A stretch of DNA of 64,000 nt, from NCBI GenBank assembly GCA_022495005.1, contig JAGYXB010001003.1:62001-126000 (forward strand). Reading direction: 5' to 3'. Each line of letters starts with the position of its first letter. Positions within the stretch are counted from its first letter, which is position 1. Source of the stretch: Rhyacophila brunnea (taxonomy: Eukaryota > Arthropoda > Insecta > Trichoptera > Rhyacophilidae). The notes under the pieces were generated by a model. It was not told where the DNA came from. It saw only the letters and a list, made by a program, of their open reading frames with translations, and searched no databases. Shown in pieces: positions 34,696 to 46,555 of this stretch. The position numbers and the translations under genes are program-made.

Positions 34696-36318
34696 TATGT
34701 TTAGTAAAAGAATGTTATATTCTTAAATAAGTAACGCAATTTAGAAAGCGCATCAAATGGTATCGTCAAAACCATTATTGCTGAGCAGCCTTTCACCCTT
34801 TCCATGGTAATGTTTCAATTAACTTTGTTTTATGGTTATTATGTTGTATTATGGTTTTATGTTATCCGCAAAGCACAGATGAAAAAAATAAATTACTTAT
34901 ATAAGCAAGAAGCACACAAGCTTATTTTAGAACGCGTCTAGAAGAAATTTTTTCGATGTCTTTATTTTAAGACGCATAACTATTTCCTTTCAGTAATTCT
35001 TCAAATAATTATTCTGACGCCCTTTCCTACAAGGCAAGCTTACTTTTCACCCTCTTGAATCTCGTAGGTCATTTATGCAGTTGAAACATGTTTGCCTGTT
35101 GTCACGAGGGATGTTTTCTAATCCTGGTGTCCTAAAGAATTTGAATTTACATGCGCCTGTCAATTACCTATGTGGTCGCAGCCGTGATCTATTCGGGAAC
35201 TAGTCGGAACCGTTTCCTCATGTCAAACCTATCAGGCTTCATTAGCGAGGAATAAGAGACTAGTCAAGGCGCTACCCAAAACATAGACATTTTCAGTGAC
35301 GTGCTGTATAATTTGTTTTCTAATTTTTATTTTACTGCATATTGTGTTTTTTCTTCTTATTTATTTTAATGTAAATCTCATGTTGTGAACGTTATGAATT
35401 TTGATTTGTTATGTCCACACAAATCTGTAAAAAAATAATTAAAATTTTAAATGTAATTTTCTACGCTACAATTGATTTATTTTATTTTGTAGAAACTGAT
35501 TTTATTCAGTGCACTTTATCGATGTTAATATAAAATAATAAACTGCTCTATAATAAATGAACCATTCTATAAAATACTACAGATAACTCTAATCAATAAA
35601 TATATTATGACATAAGTAGTAGCTATAATGTAATATGAAAAATGGTTTTAGTACGTGAGCGTTTTCTTTCAGAAAGAGTGGTATTATAAACACGCTAGGA
35701 GTTTATAAAACTATCTCACTAAGTAATTCTAATTGGTTTATTACATTTTGTAGTAAAATTGTAACTATACAAAAATATTATACTTTGTTTTTGTATAACT
35801 ACATTAAAGAAAAATGTATAATTTACCTTGTATTATAATATATGTGTTAGAGAAAGCGATACATAAAGAAGGCGTATAATATACATATTATAAAGGAAAA
35901 TTCTAAATTTGAAAGTCGGACTGATTGTTTAGTTTAATCCCGGTCTGGAAATAAAATAATTTATAGATATTTACATTGCAGTTATAGCATATCGAGTTAT
36001 TAGAGTACTTATCGAGAAATAGTTAGTATGCCATCCAAGAGATTTGAGGGTGGGATAGTGTGCTATAACCACAGAATAGATGATAAATAGAATTCCAATA
36101 AGCTATGTTCAATCTGCATTTTGAAATAGGGTTTTGAATTTGTAAATGTCCTATGAAAATTAAACACGCATTATGCACGTGCAATAGTGTATGTAATACA
36201 CTCATACCAAATGAGCGTTAATGCATAAACCGAGAGCAGTTATCAGTATTTGACGTATTTTCGACACGTGTTTAAGTTTATCGCGGATTATTCCTTACTC
36301 GAAATCGGTTACCTGCTA
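34696..36318. other. Unassigned sequence
   Basis: No gene recognised. The block 35020-35300 is more GC-balanced and could be a worn retrotransposon end, but I could not read a convincing motif. Confidence 0.4.
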
Positions 36319-36319
36319 T

Positions 36320-36882
36320 TCCTTACCTGATAGGCATTTCAGTTCCCATTATTTCTGGGAGTTTCCTGGCTATAACCTACTGTAAACATATGTAATATAC
36401 ACAAGCAATCAAATCAAACAATGATCACAAATTAACAGTATGGATGGGAAAGAACCATCAGTGGGTCAATTCTATACACAAGGCGGCTATCGGTGGCTAT
36501 CGGCAGCTATCGACTGTATTTTATCATATTTATCTATAGAGGCGGTTAATTCTTTACGTTAAACGTCTGAACTGTCAAAAAGTACTATGTTTTAACACTC
36601 CTTCTCTTGGCTGTGTTAACTTTTAACAGTTTATATGGATAACGTATATTGTAACAATAATTGTAATACATCAATACATAAATATGATAAACTACCGTTG
36701 AGAGCCACCGATAGCCGCCTTGTGTATAGAATTGACCCACTGATTGTTCTTTCACCTATAATGTTAATTTTTGATCGTTGTTTGATTTCATTGCTTGTGT
36801 ATATTACATAAGGTTAAATTAGGTTATAGCTAAGAAACTCAGAAATAATGGGAACTGAAATACCTAACGGGTAAGGATTAGA
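36320..36882. repeat. ~560 bp palindrome centred on MITE family A
   Basis: Outer arms (about 36320-36457 and 36744-36882) are imperfect inverted copies. Examples are 'catttcagttcccattattt' on the left against its complement on the right, 'gtaatatacacaagcaat', and 'aaattaac'. They run without a break into the inner 41 bp perfect arms of the family A MITE. The whole can fold into one long hairpin with arms of about 180 bp and a loop of about 200 bp. No coding sequence. Confidence 0.75.
36458..36743. repeat. MITE family A, copy 3 (perfect 41 bp TIRs)
   Basis: The left terminus 'tcagtgggtcaattctatac' and the next 21 bp ('acaaggcggctatcgg...') are matched exactly and inverted at 36703-36743. The interior holds 'cttctcttggctgtgttaac' and 'ctgtcaaaaagtac', the reverse and forward versions of the family A core. 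Perfect TIRs suggest it is younger than copy 1. Confidence 0.8.
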
Positions 36883-38700
36883 ATGTAAATTAGCTCTAAA
36901 CGACATCGTAAATAAGGTACAAAATGTATACATATCTCATTTCGGTAGAGATATGTTTTCCTTAAAGATTGATTTCACAAGATGTTGAATAATGTAATAT
37001 TATTTTTTATTGAAAATATGTAGGAAATTTAAATACCTAAGAAGTAACAATATTTAAAAATTCTAAATTGGAAAATTACAAGAACTGATGATGCTAAAAT
37101 ATAAAGCAACGTCATAGTGCATGTTTGCATATAAGATATCATATGCTTGTAGGTACTACTTCAACTACGTCTAATACCTACATACATATGTATGTTAAGA
37201 GGAGCTTTAAGCTTTCGTGGAAATACGAAAACTACCTCAGGTTTAATATTCAACGATTCGTGTGGACTATGACACTTACTAAGCCTTCTGCAAACATAAA
37301 CGCAGCTTATTTTGTAGGGGTTGTTTGTATAGGGTAAATTCACCTTAACTCCTTGTTGTATAAACATAAATTATTTAAAGTGAGTGTTTGTTAAATGCTA
37401 TCTATGAATCGAGTTACATTGAGTTATAATTCTTCAATATAATATATACTCAAGTGGTGTATGTTTAAAACAAGCAAAACTATTGTTCCTCGTATGTATA
37501 GAGTAAATTCTACAAATATAATAGTCTAATAATAAACATACCTAAAACTAACAAGCCATAAAACCAATAGGTAACATTATTTATTTTATATTTACGTATT
37601 TGATTTTTATTGTTACCAAAAATACCGTTAAAATATTAAAATAACTTTCTTTACTTGACTGGAATTCAGTAAATTTTTTTGATTATTTATTTGTTGTTTT
37701 TATACTTTAATTAAATAAAATATTTAATGGTGGTGTTACATAAAAAACGATTAAAATTTTTAATTTAAATTTTTAATGTTTATATTTTTTGACATTCTTA
37801 ATGATTTTGAGATAAACAATGACTATAACCAATAACAATCTGGCTTTTCACCGATAATAGATCTCTATCTTTTGTATTTCTCACTACGTTATGTATATTA
37901 AATGTTCTAGTTATGACGTTTCTCCTGCAATCCCTGCACTGCCACATCCGCATAACTGAATGTGTTAACATTTCCATTTCCATGCTACGAGTATATATAA
38001 AAGGACTAAAATATATAATATATATTATATTTTTGCACTAGGCTATGAGGCCCAATCAATGTAGTGAATTAGTATATTAATTAAGTTATATAATCAAAAA
38101 CAATACCTAGATTTTGAAAAAATCACATAAGAATGATAATTATTGTGATCTCAATAACTCGGAATTTGTTCGTTCATCATGATGGAAACTGTCCTCTACT
38201 GAGTTGATCCTCGATATTTCAGCTAATGCGAGCTTTTCACAGAAAAGAAAATATAGAATAGATATTTCCGGTGTATATATTTTCAAAATTTTAATTATTA
38301 GTTTAAAGTAAATTACCGTCGTGTTACATTTTAACAAAATATATTTAAAATGTTGATTAAGGCTTATTCACTATAATATTATAATCTTATAGTGTATGTC
38401 CGAGTAGATATAATATTTATTACAAAAAAGTCATACTAGTATATAATAACTTTGCTATCTTTATTTTTATGATTTTGCCAATTTATAAAGTACACATCAG
38501 CTGACAAAATTCCCATTAAATGGGCAGTGTTTATTTGCACTCCAATTATGACATACCTATTATACCTATTCCATCATATTTCAAAATCACAATACTTTTT
38601 GATTATCTTTAATCAATCAATAAAAATAATTATTATTACAGTTTATCTTTAACTTATATTTTTAGCCCGATATGCACAGAATATTGAATTACTATACAAC
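36883..38700. other. AT-rich intergenic sequence
   Basis: No gene or element recognised; overlapping 60-70 codon frames on both strands at 37.1-37.4 kb have no motif. Confidence 0.5.
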
Positions 38701-38704
38701 AAGA

Positions 38705-38805
38705 AGATTTAAGCACAAGCCGGAAGGCGCTGTCGTCGACTAAATAGGAGGAGCTTATTAGTTCACAGTTTTAACACGTCGCCAAGAAGATCTTGTTTGA
38801 TAGTA
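38705..38805 (+). repeat. Family G repeat, copy 1
   Basis: 'ggcgctgtcgtcgactaaat', 'ggaggagcttattagttcac' and 'gttttaacacgtcgccaaga' match 53140-53240 in the same orientation. Short repeat of unknown type. Confidence 0.5.
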
Positions 38806-40135
38806 TGTTTAAACAAAACAACATCAAAATTAAATGTACACCTACATCAAAATAATAATAATAATAAATGAGAACTACTCAAGTTACAATGTATTGAGAC
38901 AATATCTCATTATGATGTCAGAGTGTCCCGAAAACTTTTAATTATCTGGTAAATGTCATCGGTTAAATGGTAAAAGTATGCTAAAGGCATGATTTAAACT
39001 GAATATTTATAAATTAATTTTGAATATAAGCTTTTAATCCATATTTAATTATCATTATCAACAGTTAAGTTAATAAATTTACACATTGTGGATACAGTAT
39101 ACCTAGTAAGGTATACTTACTGGAAACGTATATTTTGTATTGACATGGCAATAGATTCGTATAACATGTGTTTCTAAAAAGTAAATTTCAATATGTTTGA
39201 TAATATATTGGGTTATATTAATCAATACTGCTACGTTCGTATTTAATCATTATTATAAATACATCAAATAGTTGCAACTTTTCGATTATTGTTATCGAAA
39301 CACAAATAATAGTAGATGTCACTTGTCACTTGTCACCAGTCATATAAGCTTATTCCAATACGCACAATATCTGTGTACATTTTTGCTATACATTTAATTG
39401 TGGTACAAAGACACAAAATTTACCATACAATTAATTTTTATTCCACACTACGATACCTTTGTAATACAGTTTGTTTATTGAAGTTTAATACTATGTATAT
39501 TCCGCTAATACCTAAAGGAGTCATATACGTCTTACAAAGTAAGGTAGAATGCACCGGTTTTCTTGTTCATTGCGGTATCTACATAAACTTTAAATCCTCT
39601 CGTCTGATGTTTACACGTGTCTTTACAACTCCGTTTCATATGCCATTAAAATGAAAGAAAATATCTTCATGATATATACTAAAACGCAAATAATTCAATG
39701 ATATTACAAAAAATATATTCAATAAATAAACCATAATATTAATATAACCAAGAGAATGAAAAAAATATATTTACTTTGCTGGAACGTGACTGGCAAACCG
39801 AGGAGTTTCGAATATGGAGTTATATGATTATAGAATCGTTGGTACGTTTGGCGATCCACAAAATTCACCTCCATCACCATATTTCAAAACCGTTTAGACT
39901 AGTCTCGGTTTTTTTCATGCCTTTACCTTCTCTAAAGTCTCAAAGGCATTATAAACAAATTAGGAAGACAAGAGATCTTAATAGATGCATTTTAATCGTT
40001 TTGGTTATATGGTTTTTCGTCCAAAATTGGTTGCAGTCACGACATGTAATTTTTACTATTACTATTCTCATTTTAATATCAGTCTTGCATAAGCCAAATG
40101 AGTTGGAATTATTTTATTTATTACTGTTTATGTCC
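38806..40135. other. Unassigned sequence with two chance-length frames
   Basis: Plus-strand frames of 112 codons (39316-39654) and 136 codons (39776-40186) are longer than most others in non-element DNA here. Neither shows a recognised domain, and both are rich in Ile/Leu/Tyr/Phe, as AT-rich random frames are. I see no convincing splice sites or promoter and do not call genes. Confidence 0.35.
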
Positions 40136-40139
40136 AATG

Positions 40140-40570
40140 CATCACAAATTATGCAAACATACATAATTTTTGAAAAAAACTTCTGAGAAAATATATTATA
40201 ACAAACAGAATAAAATAAGACACCCCGCAGGAATCGAACCTGCATCTCTCGGGTTTCGCGCCCACGCACATATACCACTATGCTAAAGATACCATACTTA
40301 ATTACGACAATTTTTAACTAATGGCTCTTACAATACTCTCTGAAGCGCTTTCTAAATTGAGCTAATATTGGCTATTGGCTTTTGTATTTTAAATCAAAGT
40401 AGGTATTTCTTTAATTACTAACCGACGTCACGGATCACTCCAAGATATTTTAGTATTGTAGCTTCCTTGAACTTGCTAATAATTTTTAATTAATTACTTT
40501 TTTTATTAAACGAATAATTCAAAAGATTTAAGAATGTAACATTCTAATTATTGAACATACATTTTATGCA
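40140..40570 (-). repeat. Family T: tRNA-like repeat, longer copy
   Basis: Minus strand: a tRNA-like core at 40293-40219 has the A-box-like 'tagcatagtggtatatg' and B box 'aggttcgattcct', with ends (ggtatctt / ggggtgtc) that can pair over 8 positions if G-U pairs are allowed. It is followed by 'ttctcagaagttttt'. Upstream of the core (40300-40440) lies sequence shared with the 34.3 kb copy, and at 40505-40570 the family tail appears again. The predicted anticodon loop lacks the usual U before the anticodon, so this is not called a tRNA gene. Confidence 0.55.
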
Positions 40571-41685
40571 AAGTTGTTGGATAAAAAATCCTTATTTAAT
40601 GGAAATTAAACGCATGACAAAAAAAAAAGAAATACAACAGTTTAGAACTGTACTGAAGAGCAATTATTTATCCAGCTAAACAAGGGCTACTAAACGACAA
40701 CTCACAGCGGAAATACGTGACAGCAAAGAACTAGGGACTGAGAATATAAAAAAAATAAGGAAGGCTTTCAATCAGCAATGGATCGATCAAGGGTAGTTAT
40801 AATATATTTTATAAACAAAGACTGATATTACACCTTTGTATAGCATAATTGATGTGACTTTTGGGATCAATTCTGAATTAATTGGCACCCGTAGTTTGAT
40901 ATATTATTATAGGGGCAGCTGATTGAAACGTCTGTGCACACATTAATTAGGAAATCAATATCAATACTTAAGAGGGTAAAGCAACATTATGCTTAAAGTG
41001 GAAAGATTGTTAGTGAACAGGAATAAATATATTTAGAAGTAGTAACACCAATGCGAATACGTAGTCAATAGTAATGACCAAATATTAATGATTTGGTATA
41101 ACTATTGTTATGTAGAACTTAATAATTTTTGATATCCACAACTGGAAAGAAGTTGCTTTGGATAGACGTGATTAGAGTAATATGTATGAGGAGATTATTA
41201 TTCAAGGCTGTAACGCCAGGACGAAGAATTAGAATTAGATTATTATATAGTATTTCGTTTAATTTGTATATTTTATTTTGGCACATTAACGTATTCAATT
41301 AAATTAGGTTCACAATTACATGACACTTGACAATCAAAAAAGATATAGTTATAAATAAATTATTAATATAGTAATAAACACAGAGTAAAGATATTTAAAA
41401 AAATATATATTTTGACTTAATAATATGGAGTAAAAATAGTGTAGTGACTACCAAGCGAGTCAAACATTATATAATTTTACATTTTCTAAAAATTTAAGGC
41501 TGGAATGCACGCGGGTCTTTAAAAACATTACAATATTGAAGTTGATAACAGATTTACAAAGTAAATGATAACAGCTTTGCTGTTATTTGTATAATACAGT
41601 TCCAATCCATTTCATACGCCTGCGCAGCTATTCTTAACAGTTAGCACTTTAGCAAGATTCCATTATTTTCATTGGTCCAAATTAA
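40571..41685. other. AT-rich intergenic sequence
   Basis: No gene recognised; a short purine-rich patch around 40620-40790 has no readable frame. Confidence 0.45.
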
Positions 41686-41689
41686 CATA

Positions 41690-42390
41690 GAAGCCATTCC
41701 ACATATAAGGCGTTATCGGTGGCTATCGATGGTTATCTCAAGCAATTGGTATAATACGGCGAAAATGTAGGTCGGTAGGCATGTCGGTAGACATGTCGGT
41801 AGACATGTCGGTCGATTTCGGGTATGTTCGTGCTGGTGTATACACCCGAACCCCATAATTTTGTATTGAAACGTTAAACATACCGACAGTTTTATTAGAA
41901 ATGTCATTGCAGCATGTAGTAAAACAAATATTATTATGTTGGTGGCTCTCGTGGTGCAGTGGGTAAGGCGCTGGCTTTCCACCCGAGGAGAGTTCTGGGT
42001 TCGATTCCCGGTCACGACAAAAATATTTATGTGTTTTTCTCAAAGCCTGGGTGTTTGTGATTGTTCAAAATTACTAACAAACCACCGTGTACGAAAAAGC
42101 AAGGACATGGTTATTAATCATTCTAAAAAAAAAAAAAAATATTATTATGTTACTACTAGCCACTCGATATTTGATAGCTTGAGGGGATCTATGAATTAAG
42201 GCGGCGGCTGTTACGTAATTATTTTTCAAAACAGTTGCATCTTTCACCTCTCTTCTCAATATGTAGTTGACGTATTCTATCTCGCTCTAAAAGTTAACAC
42301 AGCCAAGAGAGGGGCTGTTAAAGATAGCACTTTTTGACAGTTCACATGGTTAACTCATTGTAATAATTAACTGCCTGAATACGTAAAATG
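41690..42390. repeat. MITE family A, copy 4 (split by a SINE)
   Basis: Left: 'ttatcggtggctatcgatgg' resembles the copy 3 subterminal region. Right: 'tatctcgctctaaaagttaa', 'cacagccaagagaggggctg' and 'ttaaagatagcact' match the family core in copies 1 and 5. The SINE at 41941-42136 interrupts it. A local GTCGGTAGACAT tandem array (three units, ~41770-41812) lies in the left part. The outer ends are not sharply defined. Confidence 0.5.
41941..42136 (+). mobile_element. SINE family S2, complete copy with 15 bp TSD
   Basis: A tRNA-related head carries 'tggtgcagtgggtaaggcgc' (A box) and 'gggttcgattccc' (B box), the two parts of an internal Pol III promoter. The body includes 'caaagcctgggtgtttgtga', and the element ends in a run of 15 A. 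The 15 bp 'aaatattattatgtt' lies directly before the element (41926-41940) and directly after the A-run (42137-42151). This is the signature of LINE-mediated retroposition. It has no coding capacity. The head resembles tRNA but lacks good acceptor pairing. Confidence 0.85.
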
Positions 42391-42643
42391 ATAAATGTGA
42401 TATATTTATCACATTTAGTTTTTTTGGATGTTAAGTTATATGTTAGAATAGCATCACTATTCCTAATGATAAAATTTACAAGAATTTAGATATTTTCTCG
42501 TAAATTCTCGGATGGGCTTTTCTGCTAATTATTATATATTTTAAGAAATTATACAAGAATGTGTATCGAAATTAACCTCAAGTAAGTAAATGATGATAGC
42601 CGAAGTAATTTTATTTGAATATAATATAGAGAATGAATAACAA

Positions 42644-43050
42644 TTCTTCTTCTTCGCTCTTAATTGGAGCATATGGATATCACGCGGCGCCTTTCAAGAA
42701 TCCCTGTCGCTCGCCAGTATTCTTGCTTCGTTCTAGGTCAAACCAGCATCCCGTAGCTCTACCGTATACACTCTATATATAGTATTTAGCGGCCTTCCTG
42801 GACGCTGGAATCTGGATGGCTTGAAGAACAGGCAAGCCAGGTTGAGGTTCTCTTCTGGCATCCGCAGCACGTGGCAGAGCCAGATTCAACGTCGGTTCTT
42901 CACTCTCATCATGATGAGAGGCTGCTTGGTGCGTTCTCTTATCTCCTCGTTGTTCATTAAGTCATACCACACCCAGTATCCGTCGCACACATCTATTTTC
43001 GAAGCTCGGTATACGGTTGCTCTGAGCTTTCGTAAGGTGCCATGATTCGC
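42644..43050 (-). pseudogene. Non-LTR reverse transcriptase C-terminal fragment
   Basis: Minus strand, one frame: LMNNEEIRERTKQPLIMMRV then KNRR, a stop, IWLCHVLRMPEENLNLAC, RPGRPLNT and VELRDAGLT before another stop. The order 'NEEL-ERTKQ, RRRW-WIGHVLRM, GRPK-TWRR-VE' is typical of the tail of insect and other metazoan non-LTR elements (known pattern). Two or three in-frame stops make it a pseudogene. The 3' end finishes in an AAG run (plus-strand TTC repeats at 42644-42655). Everything upstream of the tail is missing. Confidence 0.7.
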
Positions 43051-44030
43051 TACCGTATGATATAATATTGTACATAATAATAAAATTGTGTAGAACCCAA
43101 GTGAACTTAAGATAATGTTAATACGTCGGTAGGTACTAAAAAAGTTTCTCATTAATCTGTATTTAAACTGAAATTCTTTCAAGAGGGAATTCATTAAAAA
43201 ATAATTATTTGCTAATATAAGAGGGAGAAGTAGTCAATAGGCACGTGAAACTTTTATTATAATAATAATATGGCTCGTAGCATTAAAAAGATTAAAAACT
43301 TACAAGGGGAAAGCCCGGTGTAAAAGTTACACAGCCTTTAATGAGGGAATAATTTGCAAAGTTTTTCCCGGTAAAAGGAAAATTACACATAAATTTAGAT
43401 TAATGGAAGCGTCTTATAAGATTCCAGTAATTATGAATTGATAACCTGAATTAGGAGGGGAAGATTTTTCATAGTTGCTTATTTTTCATACCGGTCGTGA
43501 GCTTTGTGGAATTACCTGATAAATCATGAAATTAATAAAAATTACTCAATCTCGCTTAATTTTTTACAATTTGCAAAATCATTAATGTTTTTTTATCAAA
43601 ATTAAAGATACATAATTTAAAAGTGAAGCCTATTATTCCTATTGTAAATTAATTTCTAGATACCTTAATTAAATTTAAATTATAAGAATACGGGGTACTT
43701 TTATTCATCCTTCCCTTATTTATACTGAAAAGTTATGGGGTGTGATCGAAATTTTTGTGGGTTATTAATGTTTATAATAGTAACTATTATTAATATGAAT
43801 ATGTAATTTTAGTTAAATCGAATAACTAATTTGACTCTGATATGGCTTGAACGCCGAGTATTTATTTTCAGAGGTCAAGCAAGGTCAATGTATTGAACTA
43901 GGCGAGCTAGATATTTAGACTGAGTCAAACTTAATGATAACTGGAGGTAATACAGTTATTTATTTTGAACAGAATGGAAACCCCCTTCTCTGTGTAATAG
44001 GTTATTGCACACTATTATTATAGTGGATTA
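43051..44030. other. AT-rich intergenic sequence
   Basis: No gene or element recognised; 43290-43400 is slightly GC-richer without a frame. Confidence 0.5.
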
Positions 44031-44035
44031 TGCTT

Positions 44036-44710
44036 CAAATACATTATCATCACGTTATGTCTTATCACGTACTGTCACAATAAGCTGCCGCAGCGGGAAA
44101 ATAGTGTATATTGTCGTTTTAGTTGGTATTTAAAATATTATTAGACTGATGCTCCTATCCCGTAGCACATTTTTAACATTTAAAGGAATATTATCAGTAA
44201 GCAAAATCTGCCAAAATCGCCAAAACAACAATGAGGTCACCTCTCGCGTACCACGCTACATTTGCAACCGCATGACTCAATGAACGTTTTTTTATCATTT
44301 TCTACATGCCTACACATTTTCGACTCCTGTCAAAATTGCGTATTCTTTGTTTTTAGTCGTTTTCTCTGTGGATTTTATATTAAATTAATATATGTGTCTG
44401 GTATTTACGTCTAATATCTATGCTCTGTTGGTTGTGTTCTGTTCAAAATATTATCCATGGATGCAAAAACGCAATTTATTTTAACTTACGCACACGTAGA
44501 AATTGTCAAAATTAATTGAGATTAGCATGAATAATGATAATTAACTCAAAATACTCATACATTAGAGTTGGCACTCTCCATCATTGAATTCATAGAGATA
44601 GTGATCATTCAAAATATTCTGCGGAACCATAGGCAAAAATTTTCGCCGTGCCAGAATGTGACGTGATCATAATGTAATCGCCGCATTATGCGACGTCCGA
44701 GTGATAACAT
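44036..44710. repeat. Family E repeat, copy 2 (inverted relative to copy 1)
   Basis: Reverse complement of 22980-23630. Here 'gactgatgctcctatcccgt', 'ctacatgcctacacatt', 'caaaatattatccatggatg', 'gatagtgatcattc' and 'attctgcggaa' appear in mirrored order. Divergence is moderate and spread along the length. Confidence 0.65.
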
Positions 44711-46330
44711 AATATTCGAATACCCAAGCACTGCGTTATCAAATATTTATGTATTGTATACCTACATACACTTAATATTGTATCAGAGAGTGGTATAAAA
44801 TATTGTATGGCTATTTTTTAATACAGTAAAACAACAATTTTGAGGCGTCCTAATGCTTAAAGTCACTATTTTCCGACAACTCTAGTGACCTGTAGCAAAT
44901 TCGGTACTTAGAGCGAATGATATTCATTGACAGTTCGTTCTTATTTGCAAAGTTTTGGCTTTTCACTTTTCTCCTGCGCTTCTACAACCTTCGACATTCT
45001 ACAACCAACATATTGTCACGATGTCAGTTCATTGCACTGTATGTAATTTAATGAAGGAAAGCGGGGGGGGGGGGTCAGACGCATAGATTATACTATATAA
45101 TATACATGTAAGACGTAAGAGATGGAGGTCTGTAAGTAGCTTTGTTAATCGCTAGTAAGAAGTGCGCAGTCATGATGTTATAATACTAATACTAAATAAT
45201 CTGTTTGCCACTACATGAGATTGATTTTCATTTAGTTTAATCAAAATACTTTCCAATAATATTATAATTAAATCATGAGTATATTATATGATAAACAATT
45301 ACATAGATAGGGGCTAAATTCGTTAAATCGATGCCAGCCTACCATAAAGACGACGTCTGAAATTAATTATTAAAAGCGTCGATTAAAAGTATTAAATTTA
45401 ATTCGATAGCACTAATCATTCATAATCCTTTGAAAGCGTCTCACCGGAGAGCTTCAGGGAGGGGCGTTTTACGATTTAGGGCGCGGTGCCGAGAGCTTTT
45501 CTAGCGATCGAGCTGTGCTATATAATAATATGTCGGAATCAGAAAGTTTCAATCGCGCTTTAAGCTCTAGTTGATGAAATTTATAACTGCTCACTTCCGT
45601 TCATTTCGAATTTCAATTTGTAACTGATATATTATTAAATTATTTTTTGCGTAGACATTTTTATTATTATTTACTTAAAAGAATGATTGCCTTAAATTTA
45701 TATACTTTTAAAGATGATTGCCGAGATTACTTGTGTGTGTGTGTGTGTGTGTGGTGAGCAAGCGACAGAAGTGAAACTTTGTTCTTTTCATTCTCCTACC
45801 ACGTAGATTATAGATATGTACTAACAATAGTTAATGTTTTGTATTTTTCGAAGAGTTTTAGTAAATAATTTATAATTTTATTCGAACAATACTTTATTAA
45901 AAAAAAAATTATATTACTTTTCAAAATACCTGAATTAAATATTATTTTTTTCATTCATAAAACATAGTTAGCTATAATTTATATTTATATTCCCATCTAT
46001 TAATGCTAACACAAACTAATACTTTTAAATATCAATTATTTATTGGCTGGTGTCTTCAATTTATCGCATCATGAAATGATACAAAAATGTTACAACCGAT
46101 GGCCGGAATGACACAATCGGCATCGTGCGCAATCAACTCACACACCTTGGAGGAATTTTATTTTATGTTTTCAAAGTTTGTCAATCTGTTTCTAACATGG
46201 AATTGTAAGGGATAAACAACAATTTACTAATGGAGGCTGCAAATAAAAATGAAAACGGCTTCGTATTATACATGTTCTTATTTTATAAATATGAAATACA
46301 CATATAAATCGGAACATAATACATTATTTA
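44711..46330. other. AT-rich sequence with simple repeats
   Basis: Contains a G12 run (45063-45074), a (TG)n microsatellite (about 45733-45752) and a GC-richer patch at 45430-45530 with no readable frame. Confidence 0.5.
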
Positions 46331-46334
46331 ATAA

Positions 46335-46555
46335 ACCATTTCTTTTATTCAACGAATAATTCTCAAGATTTTGAGAATGCAATATTCCATATTTTGAACA
46401 TACATAACATGAAAACACCTCAGATGTATGTACACCCACTAGAAAAAATCATGTTTGAAAAAAATATGATGCATGACGGGATCCTGTGATTTTTTCTAGT
46501 GGGTAGGTATATATCTGAGGTGTTTTCAAATTACTATATTATGTTTATTATTACT
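46335..46555. repeat. Family T-related hairpin copy
   Basis: 'ttattcaacgaataattctc' and 'tttgaacatacataac' match the family T tail. The following 46411-46527 is an inverted repeat: 'gaaaacacctcag' and 'cccactagaaaaaatca' are mirrored by 'tgattttttctagtggg' and 'ctgaggtgttttc'. No tRNA-like core. Confidence 0.55.

Noticed and set aside
35020..35300. Worn non-LTR C-terminus
   Set aside because: GC-balanced and partly open, but no motif could be read with confidence in any frame.
40219..40293. tRNA gene on the minus strand
   Set aside because: Closest to a tRNA fold in the window, but the anticodon loop lacks the expected U33 and the surrounding repeat is shared with other loci.
41941..42020. 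tRNA gene on the plus strand
   Set aside because: Head of a SINE with A-run and target duplication, so a retroposed copy, not a tRNA gene.
41713..42043. Two ~100-codon minus-strand frames
   Set aside because: They run across the SINE head and a tandem 12 bp array; repeated residues (CLPT/STDM) come from that array. Not a gene.
45060..45076. G12 run as a G-quadruplex or regulatory site
   Set aside because: A single homopolymer with no further G-tracts; simple repeat.
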